Below, piece by piece: positions 1 through 11,036 of a stretch of DNA of 64,000 nt. The position numbers and the translations under genes were made by a program. The DNA comes from Seminavis robusta (taxonomy: Eukaryota; Bacillariophyta; Bacillariophyceae; Naviculales; Naviculaceae), in the NCBI GenBank assembly GCA_903772945.1, contig CAICTM010000131.1, positions 46,053-110,052 on the forward strand, in the 5' to 3' direction. The notes below the pieces were generated by a model, which made no database searches, had not been told where the DNA came from, and saw only the letters and a list, made by a program, of their open reading frames with translations. The first letter of the stretch is position 1, and the number at the start of each line of letters is the position of its first letter.

Positions 1-3000
1 GCAAGTATGTAGCATGAGAAGTTAGTTTGGTAGTTTGGTACCAGCGTCGGTATTGTCAGAAAGGCTCATCTTTCCCATCCTCGCCGAGGGCTCTAAAAAT
101 CAGGAAAAGGGATTGAGAAAAGCTCGAAACGTCCAAGGGTCAAAGGTCACTCGAAACCATCCGAATACCACCTTATCATAGCAGACAACAAGAGAGACAT
201 CTATGATGAAAACAGCCACAACAAAAGCACAAAAGCAGCTCTATCATACTGTACTTGCCGAGATACATTCGATAGAGCTTATCAAAGGGCCTGCTCTGTC
301 GCCAATCAGTACTCCAGGGTAAACTATCTATATCTTGTCAACAACCACCGGATCTATATCTAAATCTGGCCTTTATCTCACTCCTTTTTCTACCTTTTGT
401 ACAAGTTCTCCATCATCTTCCTCTTCTTGGCTTTGCAGCTCTCTGAAGACTGCTTGGACAAACCACACAGCCTAAACAGTTGGAGCGATCAAAACTTGAG
501 GAGATGTTCAACCTGGCAAAATTCACTTTCGGAACACGTGACAGTAACTCCGCAGGCCCTTTTTGGCTATTGTAGCTCTATCGGAAAGCACGGACAAGAA
601 ATTCCTAGGCCAAGGGAAGCCTTTGTGACAGCTCTTGACACTGTGGAAATCCAGCTGGAAATAAGCCACACTGTGCAACAACTTTGTCCCGGAGTCTTGT
701 GGATGTCTTCTGCAAAATCAAAGTCGTATTGGGGCATTGGGGCCCAAGAAAGCTACCAAGACCGTGTAGCTAGCTAGTAGATAGGTAGTCCGTACCACCG
801 TCGGTACCGCGTTGAAGAGTTTAGAAGCTTCAGGCTTCAGGGCGTCTTTGAGAGGATGGAGCTGCGATGATGAGACCCTGCGTACATGTAGTCGTCTGAG
901 GTCTGAGGTCCGAGGGAGCTCAACAGCCGGCTATCATTAGCTCTTGGATCTTGGATGCCCTTGAAACAATCGCACCTTCAAGCTCGTTAGTGGTCACCTG
1001 ACAGTGCCAGCCACAGGCGTTACACGTACCGGTACAGTTTCAAGGAAAGCTCAATGAGCGCTCAACTTTTGGGATCCAAAGAGGCTATAAAACATAAACA
1101 ATGATAAATGGCCACGAACCACAAAGGCACAGGCCACAGCAAAACCACTGAAATTACTCGAGTAAGTCAGTTTTTAGTGAAAGAAGGTTGAAGCTTGTTG
1201 CTTGCAGCTGCTATGATATCATTTTGGATGTTTATTTAAGCGTTGGGAGTTTGGAGGTTGAATCAAGTTATTCACCTCCTCTCAGTTCTAAATTCCACTG
1301 TCTCTTGGGAGCAAAAAGGAGGAAAGCACTGTCACACTATCACTACCTCCTGGAACCTTTTGTTCATTGAACATTGAGGGATCAAAGTGGTCAAACTACT
1401 GAGCTGCGCTGTCCTCGAAACCTCAAACCAGCCTTGAGCCGCGAGGAGTAGTCTAGCTGGAAGGTGGCAACTGATCTGGCAACCTATCTCGATCTGGCAA
1501 CCCACAACAGCTCCCACAACCCAAACAATGAGGTCCAGCTGGGGAGGCTTCATCGATTTCGTTCGATTTGGCCTGCTGGACACTACATACATGGGCTACT
1601 AGGTACTATACTGAGTAGGTGGCACCAGGAAGCAAGTAATGTAAAAAGCAGATACTTGAGTAGCTCGCTTGTGCTTTTACGGTACAGTAGCTAATCCGTA
1701 CTCCAAGCAAGCAAGCAGTTCAGCAATTCAGCCTTCGTAATCACCTCTGGCCAACAACTACCACCTACCGGTACTACAGGAGCCTAGCAAAGAACCTCCT
1801 TTCCTCATCAATGGGGGCCAGAATAATTCCGGCAACTGTCCCGTAATACATAGTCTACCTGGCCTGATCCAAGGGCGATAGACCGATTTGTCCTGCATTG
1901 GTCTGCTAGCTAGTCTAGTCCTGCCAACAACATGGGATCTGTGCACTGTACAGAGAAGGCAGGACTTGGGTTGGACTAATTATGGTAGTGCTGTAGTGCT
2001 AGCTAGCTAGCGAGACAATGGAATGATGCAGAAAGGGAGATCCTGCGGAGTGAGGAGCACTGGGCCTGAAGATCTTTCTACAGGCAACTCTTTTGATCAC
2101 CCAACTTTCACATCTTACATCTTATCCTGTCGGTATTCCTCGTCATGGTTCGGTCTGTTTCCACTTCCAGTGGCACATGAGTGGCTGTATTTCGGTCTGC
2201 AAAGTTCGTTCGAAGACCGAAATTTCGTTGTCATCGGGACTGAAAAACTACCCACCACAACCCTCCAAAGTGAGTCGAAACGACTTTGTAGGGCCGAGAG
2301 CGATCAAATTTGCAGTCTGGCTAGCTAGGAGATCTACTAAAACAAAGTCTAGCGAGCTAGGTAGATGTGGTACTTCAAGGTACAGATACCGTAGCACCGT
2401 AGCTAGGTACTACATGCACGGTAGAGACAATCCATGGGGTTCCTAGGACCAAGGAAGCCCTACCGGTACCGGTACATGGTAAGCACAATCTGAAAACGTT
2501 TGCAAAACAGTTGGGTGTGTGTGAGCGTCAAGGGCTATCATGTGGACAACCATCCATTTGGTTCCAATGAGTTCAGAGACAACATCGCTGCACTGGGACA
2601 AGAACTGACCTTTAGCGGTGTTAGTGCCCACCATCAGAATGGTGTTGCTGAACGGGCATAGACACCTCAAAGAGCTCCTAGATCCTCCTATGAGTGCAGA
2701 GTGAGGTACGGGAACCGGTACGGTAGCTACGTCAGGAGTATCGTACAGGACCAGGTACGACTGTACAAACAATATTCATGTCTGGAGAAAGATTGCGCTG
2801 TGCGGTTGCAACTCTTCCAGCGCCTAACAAAATTCACATGGGCTTCCTCTAGCTAGAGGCTCCACTACATTATAGCCAGTTCGTACGTTATAGTGCCTCG
2901 CAATGGGCTCTGATGATGACTTCGGCCGCTGCGCAGTTGGGCTTGCCCATTGACACCATATCCGTTTTACAGATGTTGTTGTTGTTTTTGTAGGGCTCTG

Positions 3001-3109
3001 ATGGTGATTTGCTTATTATTCATTTGAACTCTTCCTGCTTGGAGTTTCCATGGGGATGGTATCTATTATATTGTAACCGCCACTACTACTAGTAATTGAG
3101 TAATACTAA
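1..3109. other. intergenic, no supported gene
   Basis: Open frames here are short, start at non-ATG codons or overlap in several frames, and none shows a recognisable domain. The stretch is studded with short palindromic tracts built on CTAGCTAG and GGTACCGGTACC (for example around 1990-2015 and 2460-2475). These recur in other intergenic parts of the window and look like low-complexity or repeat-derived DNA. I see nothing functional. Confidence 0.6.
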
Positions 3110-4455
3110 CTACCGCGCTGCAGCTGCCAATTTCCTCCATCGCGTGATATCGAATGGTTTTCCTACGGCATTGTCTTCAATGATACGTCCCGTCTTTCCA
3201 TCCAGCACTGCCAACCTTGGAATTCCCTGTACACGAATGTGTCCCATGAATGCTTCCCTTCCGTCATCGTCGTAGGGTATGGCCATCCATGGCATGGTGG
3301 AATAGTATTGATTGAATCCAGATTCATCATGATCGGCCGACAAGAATACAACTTCAATGGATCTGTTGGCGGCCCCCAAAGAGCGATACCAATTGGCGAG
3401 TTTTGGTGTGAATTGTCTGTGTGTGTTTTTTTTATAAATCATTTGCCAATGGATCGTCAGATGAGATGGTGGGAGGTATAAAGAACAAGTTAGTTTGTGA
3501 CTTTTTTGAGGCTTTTTCAGTGAACCAAGCTAAGCTCACTATGATGAATCCACTTACCTGCAAGGAGGACACCAATGGGCTATACGGTAGAATAGTATTA
3601 TAAAAGCACAAGAGATCAGGAACAATGAGTTAGAACGCGTACAAGACAAAGCATAAGCAGCCCAGTTGATTGAAAACCTATCTTTTGCTTTCTCTCACCT
3701 GAAGCATACAAGAGTATAAATTCTTTTCCTCCTAGGGCATCTTCCAATGAGACGGGTGGTTGATTGTGCTGTCGCAATAGTTGTCCCTCTTCGAGTGTAG
3801 ATGAAAAGAGTTTCTTCATTCCTTCCGACAACCCCACTGCCACAATGGCTTCGGAAGGTGCCGAAAAGGGAATGGTTTCGTTGATTTCCTTGACATTGGT
3901 ATTGGGTCGTACACGAAATTGGTAGCCTTCACGGCAGGTCAAATTCTTTTTTTTGACTTGCGTCGAACTCAACGAGGGTGCAATGGTAGTCCATACGGCT
4001 CCGCCTTGATTTTCTCTCATTTGCAATTCGTATCCTGCCGTCGCCTTTTCCTCACTGGCTTTCCAAGACACGTGGAGCGCCAAATGGGATCCAGCCGGAA
4101 CCACCGTCGGGGCACTCATGCGATTGGATTCCTCCGCCGGTGTCAGCAATGCAAAGGGTTCCTCGTGGCTGATCCAATTACAAGCATTGTCACTGTTGTC
4201 ATCGTAATCTTGTTTGGTGGTGACACGAAAGAAAAATCCAAATTTCCGATGATCGTGCAAATTCTTTTTCCGTGCTTGAGTGCCACTGAGCTTGTCCGAC
4301 AGAGTTTCAAACGAGGAATCTTCCGTGTCCTTGCGATATTGCAGCACGTACTTGGTGGAGCTGGTGGCGTCGAGCGATGGGGGCCACGAGACGGTCAGCG
4401 AATCAGACGTTGCGTCAATGAGTATTATGCTATTGTTGTTGTCGTTGTTCGTCAT
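3110..4455 (-). CDS. Fibronectin type III / nucleoredoxin-like thioredoxin fusion protein
   Basis: Three exons: 3699-4455, a 22-nt micro-exon at 3558-3579, and 3110-3416; GT-AG introns of 119 and 141 nt keep the frame. The product is about 361 aa. Two fibronectin III-like domains (about residues 8-105 and 113-205, each with a VSW-type strand and a YxLQxR strand) precede a thioredoxin fold of the tryparedoxin/nucleoredoxin type. The micro-exon supplies the redox centre WCPPC (Cys256, Cys259), followed by RQFTPKLANWY, the usual nucleoredoxin continuation; the cis-Pro is in VQGIPRLAVLD. The family reduces disulfides in target proteins, and the FN3 modules presumably select a partner. No signal peptide is visible, so it is probably cytosolic. 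I chose the ATG at 4455 because it sits in an ACCATG context just before the first FN3 domain; an in-frame ATG at 4542 would add 29 Gln/His/Asn-rich residues. Confidence 0.85.
3558..3579 (-). other. 22-nt micro-exon carrying the WCPPC redox motif
   Basis: On the minus strand a TAG acceptor and a GTAAGTG donor flank 22 nt that translate to the end of an Ala codon, then H-W-C-P-P-C, then the first two bases of an Arg codon. The phases match both neighbouring exons exactly (844+22+307 nt from the upstream ATG is divisible by 3). Without it the protein has no active site. Confidence 0.85.
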
Positions 4456-5216
4456 GGTGATATTTATTGTTTGGTTGTTTCTTTTGTGAGCAAAGCTGTG
4501 ATAATGGTAGGCTGATGTGCTGTGTTGTTGTTTTTGTTGCATGTTGCAGGGCTCGGCAGTCGGCAGTTGCTTGGGCTTGGGCTTGGGCTTGAAGCCTTCG
4601 GTGATGCGAAATGCGAACTGTCAAAATGAAGAACAGCATGGAGGCTAATCGATCTTTTGTGAGTCCCAGCTGATGGCTCAGATCAGTCCTGTACATGTAC
4701 TAGTACATGACGCAGCAAAACCAAGCTCACAAATTCCACCAAAATGAGTCAAAAAATGGCTCCGATGAGTAAGTCAAAAAGTAAGTGCCTTGGGTAGAAC
4801 GAGAAGATGATGTGCCATCACCCAGTCAGAGACCAGCATGCGAGACACTGACCTCAGGCAACGATTTTCGTAGCACACAGCTGTATCAAGATATCCATCG
4901 GACAGGAGACTTACGGCAAATGAGCTAGCTAGCTACTGTAGTTAGCTAGCTAGAATCGAATGATTCGATTCATCGAATCGTCGTCGAGATACGGAAGCAA
5001 GCTCCACCAGCGTTGCTCGACGTCCACCCATCAAGTCCTTCTTCTTCTTGAGTCGAGTCAGTTTGTTGGTTATGCACATCAACACGTCAACGGGGCCATC
5101 AGAAAAATGAAACGATCTCCAAAACAGAATCCTTTCGTGTTGTTCACACAATTCAATTGACAAGCAATTTGAAAAACAATCACTAATCAACCAACCAACC
5201 AAAACTAACTACCAAA
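4456..5216. promoter_or_regulatory. divergent promoter region between the FN3-redoxin and light-harvesting genes
   Basis: 761 bp separate two divergent ATGs. It holds CTAGCTAG tracts near 4921-4952 and a CCAACCAACCAA tract at about 5189-5201, immediately 5' of the light-harvesting ATG and probably part of its leader. I could not identify a confident TATA box. Confidence 0.4.
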
Positions 5217-6032
5217 ATGAAGATCTCTGCCGCCCTTTTCCTCTCCGCTGTTGCCAGTGCTTCTGCTTTTGTGGCCCCTGCTGCAGTCAAGCACAACACC
5301 ATGGCCCTTCGCATGTCCGCCGAGGAGCCAACATCCGCAGAACCAGAACAACCGGTTGTTGCCATGGAAATGACTTCTACCGAGGAACCCACTGTGGATG
5401 ACTTTGTGCCCAAGGCTGTCGAAGCTGACATGAGCATGTCCATGCCATTCATGGCTCGTCCCATGGCTCTGGATGGATCCATGGCCGGTGATGTCGGTTT
5501 CGACCCGCTCGGATTTGCCAAATCGGAACAAGATCTCATGAATTACCGTGAGGCCGAAATCAAGCACTCTCGTTTGGCCATGTTGGCCGCCGCCGGATGG
5601 CCTTTGTCCGAAGTCTTTGACAAGAAGATTGCCGGTGCCTTTGGACTCACACCCGTGCTGGATGCTTCCGATCGTGCCCCATCTGTCCTCAATGGAGGTC
5701 TTGACAAGATCTCTCCTGCCTACTGGATCGGATGCATCTTGTTGGCCGGTGCCATTGATGTCTACGGCATTAGCCAAAAGGGCAAGGAGGGATACTTCCC
5801 TGGAAACCTTGGATTCGATCCTTTGGGTCTTTACCCCCAGGATGAAGCCGGACAGCTGCGCATGCAGACCACCGAGATTAAGAATGGACGCCTCGCCATG
5901 ATTGCCATCACTGCCTTTGCCGTCCAAGAAGCCGTCTCTAAGCTTGGTGTCATCGACGAGACTCCACTCTTCTTCAAGCCCATCACTACCGTTGTCTCCG
6001 AGTACACCAACTCTGGATACATTGTCCACTAA
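5217..6032 (+). CDS. Fucoxanthin chlorophyll a/c-binding light-harvesting protein (LHC superfamily)
   Basis: Single-exon gene of 271 aa. The N-terminus is a hydrophobic signal peptide ending in SASAFVAP (residues 14-21), the ASAFAP junction of diatom plastid precursors, so the product enters the thylakoid membrane. An unusually long acidic segment (about residues 35-72) precedes the antenna domain. The two chlorophyll-binding helices are EAEIKHSRLAM (112-122) and TEIKNGRLAM (219-228), each with the Glu...Arg pair that ligates chlorophyll and locks the helices. A middle helix lies at about 166-184. Two GFDPLG-type loops (94-99, 199-204) precede the outer helices. It harvests light with chlorophylls a/c and fucoxanthin for the photosystems. 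The subfamily (Lhcf, Lhcr or other) cannot be settled by eye. The start is the ATG in AAAATGAAG that begins the signal peptide. A long frame on the opposite strand is a shadow. Confidence 0.95.
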   Translation: MKISAALFLSAVASASAFVAPAAVKHNTMALRMSAEEPTSAEPEQPVVAMEMTSTEEPTVDDFVPKAVEADMSMSMPFMARPMALDGSMAGDVGFDPLGFAKSEQDLMNYREAEIKHSRLAMLAAAGWPLSEVFDKKIAGAFGLTPVLDASDRAPSVLNGGLDKISPAYWIGCILLAGAIDVYGISQKGKEGYFPGNLGFDPLGLYPQDEAGQLRMQTTEIKNGRLAMIAITAFAVQEAVSKLGVIDETPLFFKPITTVVSEYTNSGYIVH

Positions 6033-7809
6033 GAGCGAGCTGAGGGTTCCTCTGAACACAGACACACTGAAGTGTACATAGATTGAAAAACAATGGTTCC
6101 TGGAGGGTTGTTTCTGGATCTTGTACATACTACTGGCAGGACAACCCCATTGCAAATAGATTGGAACTAACTTAAACTATAGTACGAACGAGATTGAATT
6201 TAAAGAAGTTGAGACTTGAGACTTTTGAGGAAAACTCAGATAGAATCACCCCTCTAGTGACCCCCAGAAGTGTGTATTCGTACGATGAACCAACACTGTA
6301 GACAAGAACACAGCCTGGTCTTCCCATCTGTCAGGAGTGTGATTGCTGGCATTCGTGCTGCCAAGCTAGGAGAAAGCTCTAGGAGACGACACAGTCTGCG
6401 ACCATTGAAGCACGACATGTCATGTCAGTGATTGCAGAGCTCCTTGCAGAGCTCCGTCCGCCCCACAAGCACGCACCTCGACAGTACGAGAGACTGACTG
6501 TTTCTCACAACTTCTAGTCTCTCTGTCTCTCTCAGTCTCGTTCATGAAGAACAGAATTCATGATATCTTCCTCTCCATTTCGGTACATTTGTTCGCTCGA
6601 CAAAGATGACGATACAATTGGAATTCTCAATCAAATGAATGAAAACGCTTATGGCAGCAACACACAGACGGAGATTCAGTGCTGTCAGCCTTTGGGCATA
6701 TTGCGTTGCAGTGATACGGTGCCTGTGGGGCAGAATATTTGACTGGCATTGACTGGCACAAGCAACCGAGGCAAACGAGTGACACCCTTGCGCAGTCACT
6801 TTAACACAGGCCAGAGATCCTTCTCCCTCCTGCTCTGGGATCTTGTTTGGGAAAGACCAACTTGAGTACTGTACATCGTTGTTGAGCGATGGATGGAGCT
6901 TGGAGACCATGTACCTCCGGGGGAAGATGGAGGGGGGAGGGGGGCAAGCTTTCTTGCTGCGCAGAACGACCAACTCGAGCATGGTATCTGCACTTCGCTG
7001 GGCGATGGGAGGAGCTTGGAGACGATAAACTCGAGGGGAAGATGGAGAAGACGGTTACAAACTCGAGTGCTTTAGATTTCGGATCACAGATGCTAAAGGG
7101 TGCGGTGGCTTTTACCTCATATATAAGATCAATGTTCTTGGGCGACTCAGATTGCAAAGATAGATGTCTTGAAAAAAGCTGTAGAACTAATCAGACTTCC
7201 CCGCCAAATGAGATACTATGAAAGTTGTGATAGATACAGTAGCTCCAATGTTCTCTCAGGTATGAGCATCGTATACTCTGGAGTAGTTCATCATCCCCAC
7301 TACTAGACTTTCAATTTTAGTACAATTTGGAAAGAGTTTCTGCCGGAAGCGTCAGACCTATTCTGTTGTAGCTTCCATGTCCGTGACAGGCCTGTTGGCT
7401 TGGTACCAGAATACATTTTTAAAAGGCAATCTATGTAGGGCTTCAAAATACTTGACGACCCTGAGATTTGATCAACCACAAGATGCAGTTATAGAATTTC
7501 TCATCCAAGATACTCAGCCAAAACTCCAAAAGAAATTAACTTGTAAGTGAGGTACCGGTATAAGCGCACCTCTCGAGAAAAGCCCAAGCACGACCGCACC
7601 GCTGGTAAGCTCCTTGAACTGCTGCTCGAACACCGTGACACTGCGGGAACAGTCCCCATGATCACAGCTATGCCATGCACCAGCCGTAGGTTTTCATAAT
7701 CTCCGTCCTCGTTTTTCTCGCGCTCCCTCTCCTAGGATTGTTCTGGACCTTTACATCACGCGCCAATAGGATTCTGACTGAAGAACTCTGTAATTGAAAC
7801 ATTGAACAA
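6033..7809. other. intergenic, no supported gene
   Basis: This holds the 3' side of the light-harvesting gene and the 5' side of the next gene. A short imperfect duplication occurs near 6890-7060, where phrases such as GAGCTTGGAGAC, TCGAGGGGAAGATGGAG and AACTCGAG recur; frames through it in all registers are short and lack domains. I see no RNA gene. Confidence 0.5.
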
Positions 7810-8933
7810 ATGGCTACCACCAAAAACCTCCAACACGATAACATGACCGGTGTCTCTGGTTGGAAGAAGCAGCTCTTCACCAAAGAAGATAGCATATATC
7901 TCCACAAGACGCTAGGCATGCTATGCTTGGTTTCCTTTGTCTGGAGGATTGTGCAAGTAGATGGCATTACAATGAAACACTCTGATATGGGCTTTGTTTC
8001 CCACCCAAAACTGACAGTTCCCACCATATTGCTGCATCTGTTTCTCAGCACGAGTTCCTTCATATTCAGGATCCCTGAACGCCGCATCAAAACTGGCTAC
8101 AGAATCTGGCCAGAGTACAGGCTGCATTCTCTAGTTTTCCTATGCCGTTCATTGGCTTTCCCTCTGCTGCAGTACTATGAAAACTTGAATGGCCTGCCTC
8201 CAAACTATCTTTGGAATGTTGCCATAGTTCTATCAAGTGTCATGGTGGCAGATATTGCATCAGCATCAATGAAGTATCCATCTGGAACGATTCGTGGCTT
8301 TCAGACAAATAAATTGCTCAAGTTCTTCTTCTCAGCAGTGCAGTTTCATGCTACAGCTGCATGTCTCTATGGCGGCACTAGCGCCGTCACACGTCGCTCT
8401 GGCGTGCTTTGGATACACACCTTTGTCATTCAAGTAAGCAATCCCCTGATGTGATCAAATGTGCCACTGTATTTCCCCATCCTCACATTTCCTTGTTACT
8501 TTTGGAGAAGATGAATGCATTCCTGATGACACTCAGACGAAAGAACCTTCTTTCACATGAAGCTGGAATTGCTGCTTATGCGTGGATGCTTGGAGCTGGG
8601 TTCCTGATTGTGGTTTGGCTTCATGTCATGGAAGCATCAAAGGGTATGCAAACTATCCATGCTATCACTCTCACTGCAAATGTTGCTGCCATGCTTCGTC
8701 TGGGTCTTGGCATGAACAAGTATGTCATGTGGACCATGATGGGCATAGTAGTCAATCTGGTTATTCGTCCCATCATGCAGGGACAGAGCAATGGTGTGGT
8801 GTCCAAGGAGATGCTGAACATGGCTGATCCTATTTCAACAGCAGCACTGCTTTTCTTGGGGTTCTATAAGGCTGGTATGCTCCCCCAATTGTCCATGGTG
8901 TTTCAAAGAATCTCTTCAAAGAAGGAAGCATGA
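7810..8933 (+). CDS. Conserved-looking polytopic membrane protein, function unknown
   Basis: Two exons, 7810-8433 and 8511-8933, with a 77-nt GTAAGC...AAG intron in phase 0; product about 348 aa. I do not recognise a named family. Hydropathy by eye gives about nine membrane segments: LGMLCLVSFVWRIV, VPTILLHLFLSTSSFIF, a pair around the Arg/Pro-rich centre, SAVQFHATAACLYG, then in exon 2 AWMLGAGFLIVVWLHV, IHAITLTANVAAMLRL, YVMWTMMGIVVNLVI and ISTAALLFLGFYKAGML. Several His residues sit at membrane edges (LHKTLG, LLHLF, WLHVM, IHAIT), which might bind metal or haem, but this is speculation. No plastid presequence is evident. The ATG at 7810 is the first in frame and is preceded by AACAA. Confidence 0.75.
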
Positions 8934-9471
8934 TCACAAGCAGGTAATCGTGCACATTCGAGGCTTGCCGGCTGGAATACGGATGTCAGGTCTTGGAGCT
9001 GTCACATTCCAACCGTTGCAGGGTTGAGAAGATGGATACGGGTACAGTTGTAACTATATAGAAAGCTATCTTAGCTACTAGTATGTTTGAAGCTTCTTCT
9101 ATGAGAGTGCCGATCCGAGTCACTTCGGAGGTGAGCGCTACCAGTGAGGAGCTGATTGAATCATTCCAGTGGTGAGCAACTGTGGCTGCCTCTTCTTGGT
9201 TCGGTTGACATTGATAAAACTTCCCTCCTCAAGACCCTTCAAGATCGTCTTGTCCGTAAGGTGCCGGGGGATTTGACATTTTAATAAAGAGAAAATTTCA
9301 TTTTTCTCAAAATGTTTCACAAACCCTGGCCACTGTGTCGCTGCGTCATTCGTCATATGCAAGGCTCACATACAGTACGGCACAGACCTTCAAACCCCTC
9401 TCAATGCCCTTGACATCCTCTCCTCTGCACTCCCAAACCCCTTAGAACCCATCTTTTAATAAAGAGTTACC
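8934..9471. other. intergenic, nothing recognised
   Basis: 538 bp between two same-strand genes. TTTTAATAAAGAG occurs twice, near 9280 and just before the next ATG at 9456-9468, which is a small repeated element. No gene is visible. Confidence 0.5.
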
Positions 9472-9852
9472 ATGTCCTGCGCCTACTACAGCGAACAACG
9501 GCGTCGCTGCCACGATGTCTATGGAAAATTTGGTGAAGACTGTCTAGCCGAAGAGTTGCAAGAAAAGCGATGCCTATCCCTCCGACACTGTCGCGCGGAT
9601 GCCAACAAGTATTATGGATCCCGCGTGGAAGGACTACCCAAGGCTCTCTGCTCGTCCTGGGCCGAATCCTTTGCCTTTGTAAATAATAGCAATGGTGATT
9701 TGAGGGAGATGAGTCTCGGTAAGGAGTTCGTAGAGCACCACGCCAACGCACGGCGATACGTCAACGAACGACCAAGTGTCAAAAAAGAGTGCCAGACAAT
9801 TGCTCGAGACTTGGCACGGTGTCTGCAAAAAGCGAACATGACGAGAAGATAA
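9472..9852 (+). CDS. Small cysteine-rich CX9C-type protein, probably mitochondrial intermembrane space
   Basis: Intronless, 126 aa, no signal peptide or membrane span. Cysteines are spaced C-X9-C twice: CLAEELQEKRC near residues 24-34 and CQTIARDLARC near residues 107-117, with more Cys between (CLSLRHC, KALCSSW). Paired CX9C helices are typical of proteins oxidised by the Mia40 relay and kept in the mitochondrial intermembrane space, where many assist respiratory-complex assembly. The spacing between the two CX9C units is longer than in the classic twin-CX9C fold, so membership is tentative. The ATG lies in TTACCATG. Confidence 0.65.
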   Translation: MSCAYYSEQRRRCHDVYGKFGEDCLAEELQEKRCLSLRHCRADANKYYGSRVEGLPKALCSSWAESFAFVNNSNGDLREMSLGKEFVEHHANARRYVNERPSVKKECQTIARDLARCLQKANMTRR

Positions 9853-9987
9853 GCCTTGACATGGATGGTTCTTTGGTCAGTTCTGCAGCCGTTTTGGAAG
9901 TTGAACGAATTATGGCAGCAATACGCAACAGCTTGTCCGTGATTTCCATCAGGGGTTGGCTTTCGAAAAAATCAAAATGCCAGATAA

Positions 9988-10714
9988 GTTACCCATGGAT
10001 CTCCCGACCCCAAGAGCTTCGGGATCAAGGAAATCTGGTCCGAGAATTTGTTCGAGGCATCAGAGGATCCCTCGCCGTTTACACCACCCCTTCTCACTAT
10101 CCTTGGATTGCTCATGATTGGACCCAAAGTTTTTAACAAGTTTAAATCCAATGAGAGGACTGAGCCTTATACTCTCCTTTTGAGCAAGAAGAAGATCAAC
10201 CAAAAGAAGAAAGAGTTGGTTGATGAAACTACTACAAACTACCTGACATCCAATGACGTCATTTTGTCTGCTCTGTGAAGCTATGCTGGATGTGACAGCC
10301 ATCCAAACTCAATATGTGAATATGCGGGGCAAAATTGATAAGCTGGAGCCAAACGATGCAGGCAACTATGCATACCTTTGCACATCTGTCCTGGATGCCA
10401 AAGATGCCGCTGGCAAACCCAATAGAGTTCGCCAAGTTACTGCCTCAGGCCAGAACAACATAGGCCCTTGGAAATCCTTCTGGCCAATCAGCGGGGGCAA
10501 ATTTGTACTCAGCACCAACTGGGCTGGACAAACGAGTGTGCTTGATGGAACTGTTGCCCATGTCCCATCAAAGGGCTTCGTACGGGCAAAGCTAGCATCC
10601 AAACAAGCAGCCCATCTAATTGTTATCTTTGAGTATGACAGAGAAGCTTTGGGAATTGTGACAAGCTGTCCAATCAAAGAAGGTGGATTGCTCGGGTCTA
10701 TACTTCTAGACTGA
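9988..10714 (+). pseudogene. Frameshifted remnant resembling a condensation/BAHD-type acyltransferase
   Basis: Two frames join into one plausible C-terminal domain. The first runs from after a stop at 9985 to a stop at 10276-10278 and ends TTNYLTSNDVILSAL; the second picks up as CEAMLDVT and continues to 10714. The switch needs a +1 or -2 shift near 10275. TSNDVILSA, then an N-MRG stretch, AGNY, an STNWAG strand and a late glycine-rich turn follow the order seen in chloramphenicol-acetyltransferase-fold acyltransferases. The HxxxD half of the active site is not visible, and upstream in the same frame there are stops at about 9946 and 9985. I therefore read it as a decayed gene; a missed intron or an assembly error is possible. 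The specific family is not certain. Confidence 0.45.
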
Positions 10715-11036
10715 GAAGCTATCGTTTAGTGGACTTGTGGCAATTTAAGACCCTTTCCCCAGGTGAGCCACCGTGTGTAACCCAACGTAGTTCTTATGCC
10801 AACCACAGCATACTGAATCGAATCTGATTGAGAGCTTGGAAGGAGTCAACCAGGTTCTAGATAATGATAACTGATTGCAGTTTTTATGTTCATAGCTCCG
10901 AGAGGTGAAACGGCGAGAATACAAGAGGCACATTAAAGCCCTTAGGTCCACAGCCGAACTTTGCCTGTGCTGTCGTACTCTACGAAAACCCCAGCTGCCT
11001 CGTCAAACTCCAACTCTTGGTGCTTGGGAGACTTGC
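10715..11036. other. intergenic between convergent ends
   Basis: 322 bp between the decayed acyltransferase-like frame and the 3' end of the minus-strand reductase-family gene. Nothing recognised. Confidence 0.5.

Noticed and set aside
397-777. 126-codon frame near the window start
   Set aside because: Begins at TTG, no domain, surrounded by non-coding repeats.
5205-6155. 316-codon frame antisense to the light-harvesting gene
   Set aside because: Shadow of a strongly biased coding strand; no domain.
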